This document shows positions 1 to 5,735 of a stretch of 7,693 nucleotides of DNA, piece by piece (position 1 is the stretch's first letter; each line of letters opens with the position of its first letter). The notes under the pieces were generated by a model. It searched no databases. It was not told where the DNA came from and saw only the letters and a program-made list of their open reading frames with translations. The stretch spans positions 1 to 7,693 of the forward strand of contig JAGGWC010000239.1 of NCBI GenBank assembly GCA_021157645.1. Direction: 5' to 3'. The position numbers and the translations under genes are program-made. The DNA comes from Candidatus Cloacimonadota bacterium (GTDB lineage Bacteria; Cloacimonadota; Cloacimonadia; Cloacimonadales; TCS61).

Positions 1-668
1 ATCCTTAATTGCCTGGAGCTTTTCATTGAAATCCGGCTGGCAGTAATATTAGCAACTGCTCCATCATCAAATTCTATTCTGGCATTTGCGATATCAATGC
101 TCTTAGTCATAACTCCTGCCCCACTGGCACTAATATATTTCACTTTACCATCCATAAAAGATAGGATTAAATCAATATCGTGGATCATAAGTTCAAGTAC
201 AACTGGAATATCAGTTCCACGCGGTGTGAATGGAGCAATACGATGGCATTCCATAAAAATCGGATTCTTAACTTCATCTTCAATTTCCATAATAACAGGA
301 TTAAATCTTTCTATATGACCAACTTGGATCTTCAGATTCTTCTCATCAGCTAATTCAATTAATTTTTCTGCTTGTTGTAAAGTTTCAGTTATTGGTTTCT
401 CAATGAATACATGAATTCCATTTATTAATGCCTTTTCTGCTAATTCAAAATGAGATATTGTAGTAACTACAATGAACAAAATATCAATTTCATCTAATAA
501 AGAATCGAAATCTATAAATGATTTAGTATTCAACTTAGATGATACTTCCTCAGCACGTTTTTCATTTATATCATAAAGACCAATGAAATTACATTTTGTA
601 CTCTCATTTAAAATCCTGGCATGATTCTGCCCAAATTGACCAACACCAACAATTCCTGCTTTTAACAT
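1..668 (-). CDS. Gfo/Idh/MocA family NAD(P)-dependent sugar dehydrogenase, possibly GnnA-like (3' part cut by window edge)
   Basis: The gene starts at the ATG at 668 and runs out of the left edge, leaving 222 residues of a family that is usually about 310-350 long. An N-terminal Rossmann fold shows the dinucleotide loop GVGQFG (residues 8-13). The family signature EKPIT lies at 90-94, GHIERFNP at 117-124, and an H-D-I-D segment at 163-166 falls in the sugar-binding domain. The visible end (NARIEF then ITASRISMKSSRQLR, about 195-222) resembles the subgroup that includes GnnA, which oxidises UDP-GlcNAc at C3 as the first step to the diamino sugar of some lipid A molecules. That assignment is from memory of the family and is tentative; the partner aminotransferase would lie outside the window. 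The start is supported by AGGGAG five bases upstream and by a promoter-like element. The gene diverges from gpmI. The family is near certain, the substrate is not. Confidence 0.88.
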   Translation of the reverse strand, partial: MLKAGIVGVGQFGQNHARILNESTKCNFIGLYDINEKRAEEVSSKLNTKSFIDFDSLLDEIDILFIVVTTISHFELAEKALINGIHVFIEKPITETLQQAEKLIELADEKNLKIQVGHIERFNPVIMEIEDEVKNPIFMECHRIAPFTPRGTDIPVVLELMIHDIDLILSFMDGKVKYISASGAGVMTKSIDIANARIEFDDGAVANITASRISMKSSRQLR

Positions 669-703
669 TTAAACTCCCTGATAATAATGAATAAAGTTAA
701 ACT

Positions 704-732
704 CAAATTTTTTAGGAATTGACTCGTGTCAA
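704..732 (-). promoter_or_regulatory. Predicted promoter of the Gfo/Idh gene
   Basis: Reading the minus strand, TTGACAC (732-726), a 10-base spacer and CTAAAAAATTTG (715-704) match the pattern also found before gpmI and secG. It leaves a leader of about 30 bases before the ATG at 668, with AGGGAG inside it. The spacing does not suit a -10 hexamer at 17 bases but does suit a Bacteroidota-like -33/-7 promoter. The -35-like part is one arm of an inverted repeat, TTGAC-TCGT-GTCAA (719-732), which might be an operator or chance. Confidence 0.5.
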
Positions 733-826
733 GCAAAGAAATATCAATCATAAAAGTTTATGTGGTCAATTTACAAACTCAAATTGAAATAAATATCCAT
801 TATTTTCTTCCTGCAATAACTCTTAC

Positions 827-856
827 TTGACACTGCATTCTATGCTAAAATGATTG
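827..856 (+). promoter_or_regulatory. Predicted promoter of the gpmI operon
   Basis: TTGACAC (827-833), an 11-base spacer and CTAAAATGATTG (845-856) form the plus-strand copy of the pattern shared with the Gfo/Idh gene and secG. Transcription starting a few bases after 856 would give a leader of about 25 bases with GGAGG at 877-881. TAAAAT (846-851) looks like a -10 box but sits only 13 bases from TTGACA, too close for ordinary sigma-70 spacing. That is why a -7-type element ending in ATTG is preferred. Confidence 0.55.
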
Positions 857-885
857 TTTATGATTATTAAATATTCGGAGGAAAA

Positions 886-2409
886 ATGAATAAAGTACTG
901 TTATTAATATTAGATGGATACGGAATTAATGAGCAGAAATACGGCAATGCAATTGCGAAAGCAAATACACCAAATCTTGATAAATTCCGCTCACAAAATC
1001 TGGAAGGAAGACTTACAGCAAGCGGACTTGATGTAGGATTATTAGACGGTGATATGGGCAATTCTGAAGTTGGTCATTTAAATATTGGAGCAGGTCGAGT
1101 TGTATATCAAATGAATTCACTTATAATGAAGAAGATCGAAGACAAATCCTTTTATAAGAATAAGGAACTTCTTGATGCTATGGATCATGCTAAGGTTAAT
1201 GGATCTAAACTTCATATTATGGGTTTGCTTTCAAATGGAAATGTACATAGTAATATCAACCATATTTGGGCATTATTAAAACTTGCTAAAATGGAAGGGA
1301 TCAAACAGGTTTATTTTCATGCATTTATGGATGGTCGTGACACATTGCCAAATTCAGGAATCGGTTTTATCGAAGATTTCCAAAATAAAGCAAAAGAAAT
1401 TGGAATTGGTAAAATCGCTACTATTTCAGGAAGATATTATGCGATGGATCGTGATAACAGATGGGATAGAATTGAAAAAGCTTATAAAGCAATTGTTCAT
1501 GGAGAAGGTGAATTTTTCTCAGATCCGATCAAAGCAATCCAGAGCAGTTATAATAAAAATATTACAGATGAATTTATAATTCCTAAGGTTATTACTGAAA
1601 ACTCAAAGCCAATTGCAAAAATCAATAATGACGATGCAGTTATTTCCTTTAACTTTAGAGCAGACCGTATGAGACAGATCACTCGTGCTTTTAAAGTTCC
1701 AGAATTTGAAGAATTTAAAACAGTAGATTTTGGTAGACTAAAATTTGTTTGTTTCAATGAATATGATATAAATTTTAATGAATATGTTTCTGTGGCATTC
1801 AAACTTCCAAAACTAAAAAATATTTTAGGTGAAGTTGTTTCTGCAAATGGTCTTAAACAATTGCGTTTAGCAGAAACAGAGAAATATGCTCATGTAACTT
1901 TTTTCTTTAACGGTGGTGTAGAAAAGCCTTTTGTAAATGAAGATAGGATTTTAGTGAAATCACCCCGAGTTGCAACTTACGATCTGCAACCTGAGATGAG
2001 TGCATTTGAAGTTAAGGACAAACTTATCTCAGCAATGAAAGAAGATAAATATTCTCTAATAGTAACTAATTTTGCAAATTGCGATATGGTTGGACATACA
2101 GGTATTTTTGATGCAGCTGTAAAAGCTGTAGAAGCCGTAGATAAATGCATCGGTGAGATCATCCCTGTTGCCAAAGAAAATAATTATAATATTCTGCTTA
2201 CTGCTGATCATGGAAATGCAGATAAAATGCTGGATGAAAATGGTAACGCCTTTACAGCTCATAGTTTGAATCAGGTTCCATTTGTTGTTTCTCTAATAGA
2301 AAAAAATATTCCTGTAGCTGATGGGAAATTAGCCGATATTGCACCTACGATCTTGAAGATCATGGGAATTTCCAAACCAGTTGAAATGACAGGAAAATGT
2401 CTTATCTAA
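886..2409 (+). CDS. gpmI: 2,3-bisphosphoglycerate-independent phosphoglycerate mutase
   Basis: This cytoplasmic glycolytic and gluconeogenic enzyme interconverts 3- and 2-phosphoglycerate through a phosphoserine intermediate, using two Mn2+ ions. At 507 residues it is full length. The phosphatase-like domain supplies D10, the phosphorylated S60 in MGNSEVGH, D400 and H404 (CDMVGHTG), D441-H442 (ADHGNAD) and H459 (FTAHS). The inserted transferase domain supplies H121, R151-D152 (DGRDTLPNSG), R183, D188-R189 (MDRDNRWDR), R258 and R261 (FNFRADR), and K333 is also kept. These fall two or three residues from the known Geobacillus enzyme positions. One oddity is that the usual SDGGVHSH motif reads SNGNVHSN at 116-123, though H121 and S122 are retained. 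GGAGG four bases before the ATG fixes the start. It leads an operon with three envelope-protein genes, the first 19 bases downstream. Confidence 0.98.
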   Translation: MNKVLLLILDGYGINEQKYGNAIAKANTPNLDKFRSQNLEGRLTASGLDVGLLDGDMGNSEVGHLNIGAGRVVYQMNSLIMKKIEDKSFYKNKELLDAMDHAKVNGSKLHIMGLLSNGNVHSNINHIWALLKLAKMEGIKQVYFHAFMDGRDTLPNSGIGFIEDFQNKAKEIGIGKIATISGRYYAMDRDNRWDRIEKAYKAIVHGEGEFFSDPIKAIQSSYNKNITDEFIIPKVITENSKPIAKINNDDAVISFNFRADRMRQITRAFKVPEFEEFKTVDFGRLKFVCFNEYDINFNEYVSVAFKLPKLKNILGEVVSANGLKQLRLAETEKYAHVTFFFNGGVEKPFVNEDRILVKSPRVATYDLQPEMSAFEVKDKLISAMKEDKYSLIVTNFANCDMVGHTGIFDAAVKAVEAVDKCIGEIIPVAKENNYNILLTADHGNADKMLDENGNAFTAHSLNQVPFVVSLIEKNIPVADGKLADIAPTILKIMGISKPVEMTGKCLI

Positions 2410-2428
2410 TTTATGGGAGTTATGCATA

Positions 2429-2830
2429 ATGGAATCAGTTGATAGAATCGATATTAACAAGAAAAGAGCCATTCCACCATTAGCAAAATTGATAATGATG
2501 CTTGCAGTTATTTTAGGATTAGTTTTACATACTTGCTGGAAGAAAACTCAAGGTGATAACTTACAAATATCTGATATTCAGCTTTCTAACATTACACGCA
2601 TAAGTTTAGATATATCTTTTACAATTGCCAGCCGTGCTGACATTGAACTCGAAAAATCTTTCATGATCGAGATATACACAACATCTGGAGATCTGCTCGC
2701 TAATAAACTCACACGCCTTACTATTCCGCCAAAAACTAGGAAGAGATATATTAAAGTTTTGCAAAAATTCAATATGCCACTGGAAAGTCCTGATGATATT
2801 GGTGATTTTAAAATTTACGTTTATAAATAG
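2429..2830 (+). CDS. Small membrane-anchored protein of unknown function
   Basis: I do not recognise this 133-residue protein. A short polar N-terminus with a basic cluster KKR (11-13) precedes one hydrophobic segment at about 18-36, followed by KK at 38-39. No signal-peptidase site or lipobox is evident, so it should stay anchored by its N-terminus; the membrane orientation is uncertain, but an outward-facing C-terminal domain is the simplest reading. Residues 45-133 alternate hydrophobic and polar residues as in a beta-sandwich (ISDIQLSNITRISLDISFTI, later FKIYVYK at the end), with an IPPKTRKRY segment near 103-111. Nothing suggests catalysis. GGGAG nine bases upstream supports the start. 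It lies 19 bases after gpmI and 10 bases before the esterase gene, and its stop codon overlaps that gene's ribosome site, so the three are probably one transcript. Confidence 0.8.
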   Translation: MESVDRIDINKKRAIPPLAKLIMMLAVILGLVLHTCWKKTQGDNLQISDIQLSNITRISLDISFTIASRADIELEKSFMIEIYTTSGDLLANKLTRLTIPPKTRKRYIKVLQKFNMPLESPDDIGDFKIYVYK

Positions 2831-2833
2831 GAG
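2829..2833 (+). promoter_or_regulatory. Shine-Dalgarno site that decides the esterase start
   Basis: AGGAG begins inside the TAG stop of the preceding gene and lies seven bases before the ATG at 2841. The open frame extends upstream to about 2793 inside the previous gene, but only the ATG at 2841 has a ribosome site and gives a clean signal peptide. The overlap with the upstream stop suggests coupled translation. Confidence 0.8.
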
Positions 2834-2840
2834 AACTAAA

Positions 2841-4364
2841 ATGAAAAAATATTTGTTATCCATTCTGTTAATATCTATATTAAGTCTTGTCTCTGCTGAA
2901 GATTTTAATACAGGGATTATTTATAAATTATACTCTGATCAGCAAATTTCAAATGATTCACTTTTTACAATTCTATCAAATTGGCAAGATTATTCACAAC
3001 CTCCGGAGACTGATGTTTTTCTTTTGGAATACAATCAGATCAATGACACATTAGCAGCACCTTATGTAGTTTATATTCCAAAGGATTATGAGTGTAATAA
3101 TAGAACTCCTCTAGTAATTTATCTTCACGGTGGTGTAAGCACAAAGGATTTTCATGAAACCCCAATTGAATATGCAGAGCAAAATTATTTCACAGAATAT
3201 GCAAAAAGAAATAATTGGATAGTTGTGTATCCAATGGGAAATAAAGATACAGCCTGGTGGAATTTGACTGGAATCAATAATTTAAAAACTCAGATCAGAA
3301 AATTGAAATCACATTATAATATTGATGATAACAGGATTTATATCTCAGGGTTTTCTGATGGTGGATCAGGTTCATACCATCTTGCATTAAATGCACCTGA
3401 TGATTTCGCAGCTTTTTATCCTCTTAATGGAATGATTTCTGTAGGAAGTGCTGTAACACAAATTCCAGTATATCTTCCAAACTTAAGAAATCGCTTTGTT
3501 TATGCTGTAAATACTGATGAAGATGGACTTTATCCTGCTAAAGCAATGCGTAATTTTATTAAACTTTCTTTGGAAGCTGATGCTAATTTACTCTATAAAG
3601 AATATTGGGGATTCGGTCATACATTTGAATATGCTGCCGAAGAACTTCCAATTTTATTTGAGAATATGAAAACTAAAACCAGAAATATTTTCAGTCCTGA
3701 AATTTATTGGGAAACTTCTATGCTGGAATATGGAAAGTGCGATTGGCTACAGATAACAGTTATTGATACTTTATTAGCACCCAAAGAATGGCAAATTGAA
3801 TATAATATGGAAATTGCTGATGAAAGAGTTTCTTTTGGTTTTTATAATGATCGAGAATATGAAGATTACGGAACTAGAATCTCTAAGATTGCACAAGGAT
3901 CTGCAGCTGATTCTATGGGATTGAAGGAAAATGACATTATCATCAAGATGGACGGTACTGAAGCAGAAAATATTGGAAAATTAATTGAATTACGAAGCAC
4001 AAAAAAACGAGGTGATAAATTTACTTTAACTGTTTTACGAAGTGATAAAGAAATGCAATTACAGGGTCAATTTCCTGAAGTTGTCTTTTATGACGCTTTA
4101 AATTATACAAAACTTTCCGGAGCTGTAAAAGCTGCTTATTATGGTAATCATTTTGATATTAAATCTTCACGTGTTTCTCAAATCGTAATTTATGTTCATC
4201 CTCAGATGATAAACCTCGATATTCCAATTGTAGTTACAATAAATGGAAAAGAAGTATTCAATAAAGTAGTTGAGATCGATCGCGACTTCATGATAGAAAA
4301 CTTCAAAGAAAACCTTGATAAAAAAGTACTTTGGGTTAATAAGATAATCCTAAATACAAATTAA
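2841..4364 (+). CDS. Secreted alpha/beta-hydrolase esterase with a PDZ domain
   Basis: The 507-residue product begins with a signal peptide (KK, hydrophobic core to about 17, likely cleavage after SA near 19). Residues about 60-285 look like an esterase of the PHB-depolymerase/feruloyl-esterase type: an oxyanion motif HGG (96-98), nucleophile S172 in GFSDGG, a probable acid D226 or D228, and H260 in GFGH. A PDZ-like domain follows at about 332-412 (ISKIAQGSAADSMGLKENDI, DGTEAEN, GDKFTLTVLR), where a peptide or protein partner could bind. The C-terminal 413-507 region is beta-rich, with YVHPQMINLDIPIVVTINGK, a module I have seen at the end of related esterases. No sorting tag or membrane anchor is visible, so a periplasmic or secreted location is inferred. 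The substrate is unknown; ester cleavage on carbohydrate, polyester or peptide material is possible. It is co-transcribed with its neighbours and its stop is four bases from the next start. Confidence 0.85.
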   Translation: MKKYLLSILLISILSLVSAEDFNTGIIYKLYSDQQISNDSLFTILSNWQDYSQPPETDVFLLEYNQINDTLAAPYVVYIPKDYECNNRTPLVIYLHGGVSTKDFHETPIEYAEQNYFTEYAKRNNWIVVYPMGNKDTAWWNLTGINNLKTQIRKLKSHYNIDDNRIYISGFSDGGSGSYHLALNAPDDFAAFYPLNGMISVGSAVTQIPVYLPNLRNRFVYAVNTDEDGLYPAKAMRNFIKLSLEADANLLYKEYWGFGHTFEYAAEELPILFENMKTKTRNIFSPEIYWETSMLEYGKCDWLQITVIDTLLAPKEWQIEYNMEIADERVSFGFYNDREYEDYGTRISKIAQGSAADSMGLKENDIIIKMDGTEAENIGKLIELRSTKKRGDKFTLTVLRSDKEMQLQGQFPEVVFYDALNYTKLSGAVKAAYYGNHFDIKSSRVSQIVIYVHPQMINLDIPIVVTINGKEVFNKVVEIDRDFMIENFKENLDKKVLWVNKIILNTN

Positions 4365-4368
4365 TTCT

Positions 4369-4791
4369 ATGAAATATATCTTAATATTATTGGCATTTAT
4401 ACTACTTTTCTCAATTTCATGTGATACTACATTATCAGAAGATTTGGATAAGAATGAGATTATTGACATTCTGGATTCAATTCAATCTAACTTCAATTTT
4501 TATAACTTAGATGGAATTATGCAAAATTATCATCAGTTATTTCTTCATAATGGGGATGACCATGATTGGGAAAGGACAATCAGGGAGATAAGATTAAGCG
4601 AGTATGACGAATTGCATTTCGAGAATGTAGAAATAGATTTATTTGGGAATTATGCAACTGCTAATTTTCTAATGCATTTGGATGAAACTATTACAGACGA
4701 ACCTTCTGATGATAATGGTGATATCAGTTATTTCTATCGTGAATTTGGGAACTGGAAATTGTGTGGAAAAGATTTTGTAATTTTACCTTAG
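4369..4791 (+). CDS. Putative small lipoprotein, possibly with an NTF2-like fold
   Basis: The 140-residue product opens with a lipoprotein-type signal: K2, a hydrophobic stretch at 4-15 and FSISC, with the likely lipidated cysteine at 18. The residue after it is Asp, which in Escherichia coli keeps lipoproteins in the inner membrane; whether that rule holds here is unknown. The mature part is acidic. An amphipathic helix at about 28-55 (IIDILDSIQSNFNFYNLDGI) followed by strands and a final FGNWKLCGKDF resembles small NTF2/SnoaL-like domains, which are often ligand-binding modules. This is a weak fold guess, and no catalytic residues stand out. No Shine-Dalgarno sequence is visible before the ATG, and the gap to the esterase stop is only four bases, so translation is probably coupled. 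It ends the operon, and no clear terminator follows. Confidence 0.78.
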   Translation: MKYILILLAFILLFSISCDTTLSEDLDKNEIIDILDSIQSNFNFYNLDGIMQNYHQLFLHNGDDHDWERTIREIRLSEYDELHFENVEIDLFGNYATANFLMHLDETITDEPSDDNGDISYFYREFGNWKLCGKDFVILP

Positions 4792-4801
4792 CTTTATTCA
4801 A

Positions 4802-5122
4802 TCAATATCTTGGTTGATATGCTCCGCAGCCGATAAAGATATTTTCATTGAATTTCTTTAAGTATGTAAGTTTCATCTCAACTTTCTGAGTTTCGTAATT
4901 TCTCCAGTAATATTCTTTCCAACTAGTATTTGATTCTTCCATGAGTTTAATGAAATCTTTAATAAAGTATTTACCGGCAGAATCTTTAAGGTCGATCATA
5001 TTTTTTCCGGTTAATGCTTCTTCCCCTCCATGAAACGGTACATTACCATCCATATAAATAACAAATAGATAAAAATCTTTAAATTGGAATCTCCCTTCTT
5101 TATTCCCTTTCTTTTCATTCAT
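4802..5122 (-). CDS. sCache-type sensor domain fragment, probable truncated gene
   Basis: The 106 residues match the C-terminal two-thirds of a single Cache (sCache_2) domain, the extracytoplasmic ligand-binding module of chemoreceptors and histidine kinases. Signs are FYLFVIYMDGN (17-27), TGKNMIDLKDSAGKYFIKDF (38-57), SWKEYYWRNYETQKVEMKL (67-85) and the closing NIFIGCGAY (94-102). The signal peptide or membrane segment and the long N-terminal helix that normally precede this are absent, and so is any signalling domain after it. A stop lies two codons before the ATG, and the secG-tRNA terminator is 45 bases upstream, so no missing part can be read there. The AAGG before the ATG is too close to be a good ribosome site. 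It is more likely a decayed remnant than a working gene, although an intracellular stand-alone domain cannot be excluded. It ends 10 bases from the lipoprotein gene, tail to tail. Confidence 0.6.
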   Translation of the reverse strand: MNEKKGNKEGRFQFKDFYLFVIYMDGNVPFHGGEEALTGKNMIDLKDSAGKYFIKDFIKLMEESNTSWKEYYWRNYETQKVEMKLTYLKKFNENIFIGCGAYQPRY

Positions 5123-5167
5123 ACCTTAAAATATGTTTATAAATAATGTAATTAATATGATTGCTAA

Positions 5168-5196
5168 AATAAAAAAACCGTTCTTTCGAACGGCTT
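5168..5196 (-). terminator. Intrinsic terminator of the secG-tRNA-Leu unit
   Basis: On the minus strand AAGCCGTTC (5196-5188), a GAAA tetraloop and GAACGGTTT form a nine-pair stem with one G-T pair, running into seven T bases and then ATTTT. This is a textbook rho-independent terminator eight bases after the tRNA 3' end. On the plus strand the T-run is missing, so it mainly acts leftward. Confidence 0.93.
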
Positions 5197-5203
5197 AATA
5201 AAT

Positions 5204-5291
5204 TGGTACAGAAGGCGGGACTTGAACCCGCACACCCGCAATGGGCACAAGATCCTTAGTCTTGCGTGTCTGCCAATTCCACCACTTCTGC
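5204..5291 (-). tRNA. tRNA-Leu with anticodon AAG
   Basis: This is a long-variable-arm tRNA of 88 bases with CCA encoded. The acceptor stem is GCAGAAG with CTTCTGT (the first pair is G-T), followed by discriminator A73 and CCA. The D-arm contains GGAATTGGCAGAC, typical of bacterial tRNA-Leu. The anticodon stem is CAAGA/TCTTG with loop CTAAGGA, so T33 is followed by A34-A35-G36 (5257-5255) and G37. The variable arm pairs GCCC with GGGT, and the T-arm is GCGGG-TTCAAGT-CCCGC. It would read CUU, and also CUC and CUA if A34 is deaminated to inosine. It lies seven bases after secG, the place held by tRNA-Leu(GAG) in Escherichia coli, and its body is close to that tRNA. It is probably cut from the secG transcript. 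Confidence 0.95.
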
Positions 5292-5298
5292 TAATTTC

Positions 5299-5655
5299 TT
5301 ATTCTGTTGGTTCTGTAACCGGTTCTTCAATTGGAAGTAACGGAAGTTCTTCCTGGTCTACCGGTTGTTCAACAACTTGTTCTTTCTTCATTTTATCAAC
5401 TGCTTTACTGCTTACTGTAGAGCTACTACCACCCCTAAGTTGAAAAGCAAGTAATATGCAATTGAGCATGAAAAGAACTGCAAGTATTTGGGTTGCATTC
5501 TTTAAAAATTTTGATGCACCCTGACCACCAAGAACGTTAGAAGCTGCTCCACCAACCATTCCGTCAAGAGCTCCACCTTTACTTGATTGTGCTAAAATTA
5601 CTAAAATCAAAGCTACTGAAATTATAACATGTATTACCATTAATATTGTATACAT
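5299..5655 (-). CDS. secG: Protein translocase subunit SecG
   Basis: SecG is the small auxiliary subunit of the SecYEG channel and assists SecA-driven export. The 118-residue product has two membrane helices, at about 3-22 (ILMVIHVIISVALILVILAQ) and 54-73 (ATQILAVLFMLNCILLAFQL). Between them is the family's glycine-rich loop, SSKGGALDGMVGGAASNVLGGQGASKFL (about 24-51). The tail from about 77 is hydrophilic, rich in Glu, Pro, Val and Gln; that is usual in long SecG forms and not diagnostic. AGGAG five bases before the ATG fixes the start. The gene has its own predicted promoter in the 80-base gap after trpS and is followed by tRNA-Leu and a strong terminator, so it forms a short two-gene unit. 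The secreted products of the facing operon would depend on this pathway. Confidence 0.95.
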   Translation of the reverse strand: MYTILMVIHVIISVALILVILAQSSKGGALDGMVGGAASNVLGGQGASKFLKNATQILAVLFMLNCILLAFQLRGGSSSTVSSKAVDKMKKEQVVEQPVDQEELPLLPIEEPVTEPTE

Positions 5656-5684
5656 TTTATCTCCTAATTACTTACTGAGAAACA

Positions 5685-5712
5685 CAAATATTTAAGCTGG
5701 ATATTGTGTCAA
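5685..5712 (-). promoter_or_regulatory. Predicted promoter of secG and tRNA-Leu
   Basis: On the minus strand TTGACAC (5712-5706, preceded by T to give TTTG), a 9-base spacer and CTTAAATATTTG (5696-5685) repeat the pattern found before gpmI and the Gfo/Idh gene. It lies between the trpS stop and the secG start, leaving a leader of about 25-30 bases with AGGAG (5665-5661). It makes secG-tRNA independent of rimO-trpS, although read-through is possible because no terminator separates them. Confidence 0.55.
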
Positions 5713-5735
5713 ACAGATTCTGTTGTATTTTATAT

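Noticed and set aside
741..770. A further minus-strand promoter copy, TTGACC followed by TTATGATTG
   Set aside because: The spacing is about five bases shorter than in the three good copies and the first element has a mismatch; probably chance in AT-rich DNA.
846..851. TAAAAT as a classical -10 box paired with TTGACA at 827
   Set aside because: The spacer would be 13 bases, outside the normal 16-18; the same short spacing recurs at the other two sites, so a different promoter geometry fits better.
2793..2840. Upstream extension of the esterase frame by 16 residues
   Set aside because: It overlaps the end of the preceding gene, has no ribosome site, and would bury the signal peptide; the ATG at 2841 with AGGAG is better.
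4796..4853. Inverted repeat ATTCAAT...ATTGAAT after the lipoprotein gene as a terminator of the gpmI operon
   Set aside because: The arms are AT-only apart from one base pair, about 44 bases apart, and no proper T-run follows; it also lies inside the Cache fragment.
5222..5443. Plus-strand open frame of 73 codons across tRNA-Leu and secG
   Set aside because: It is antisense to a tRNA and a conserved gene and is low-complexity serine-rich; no ribosome site.
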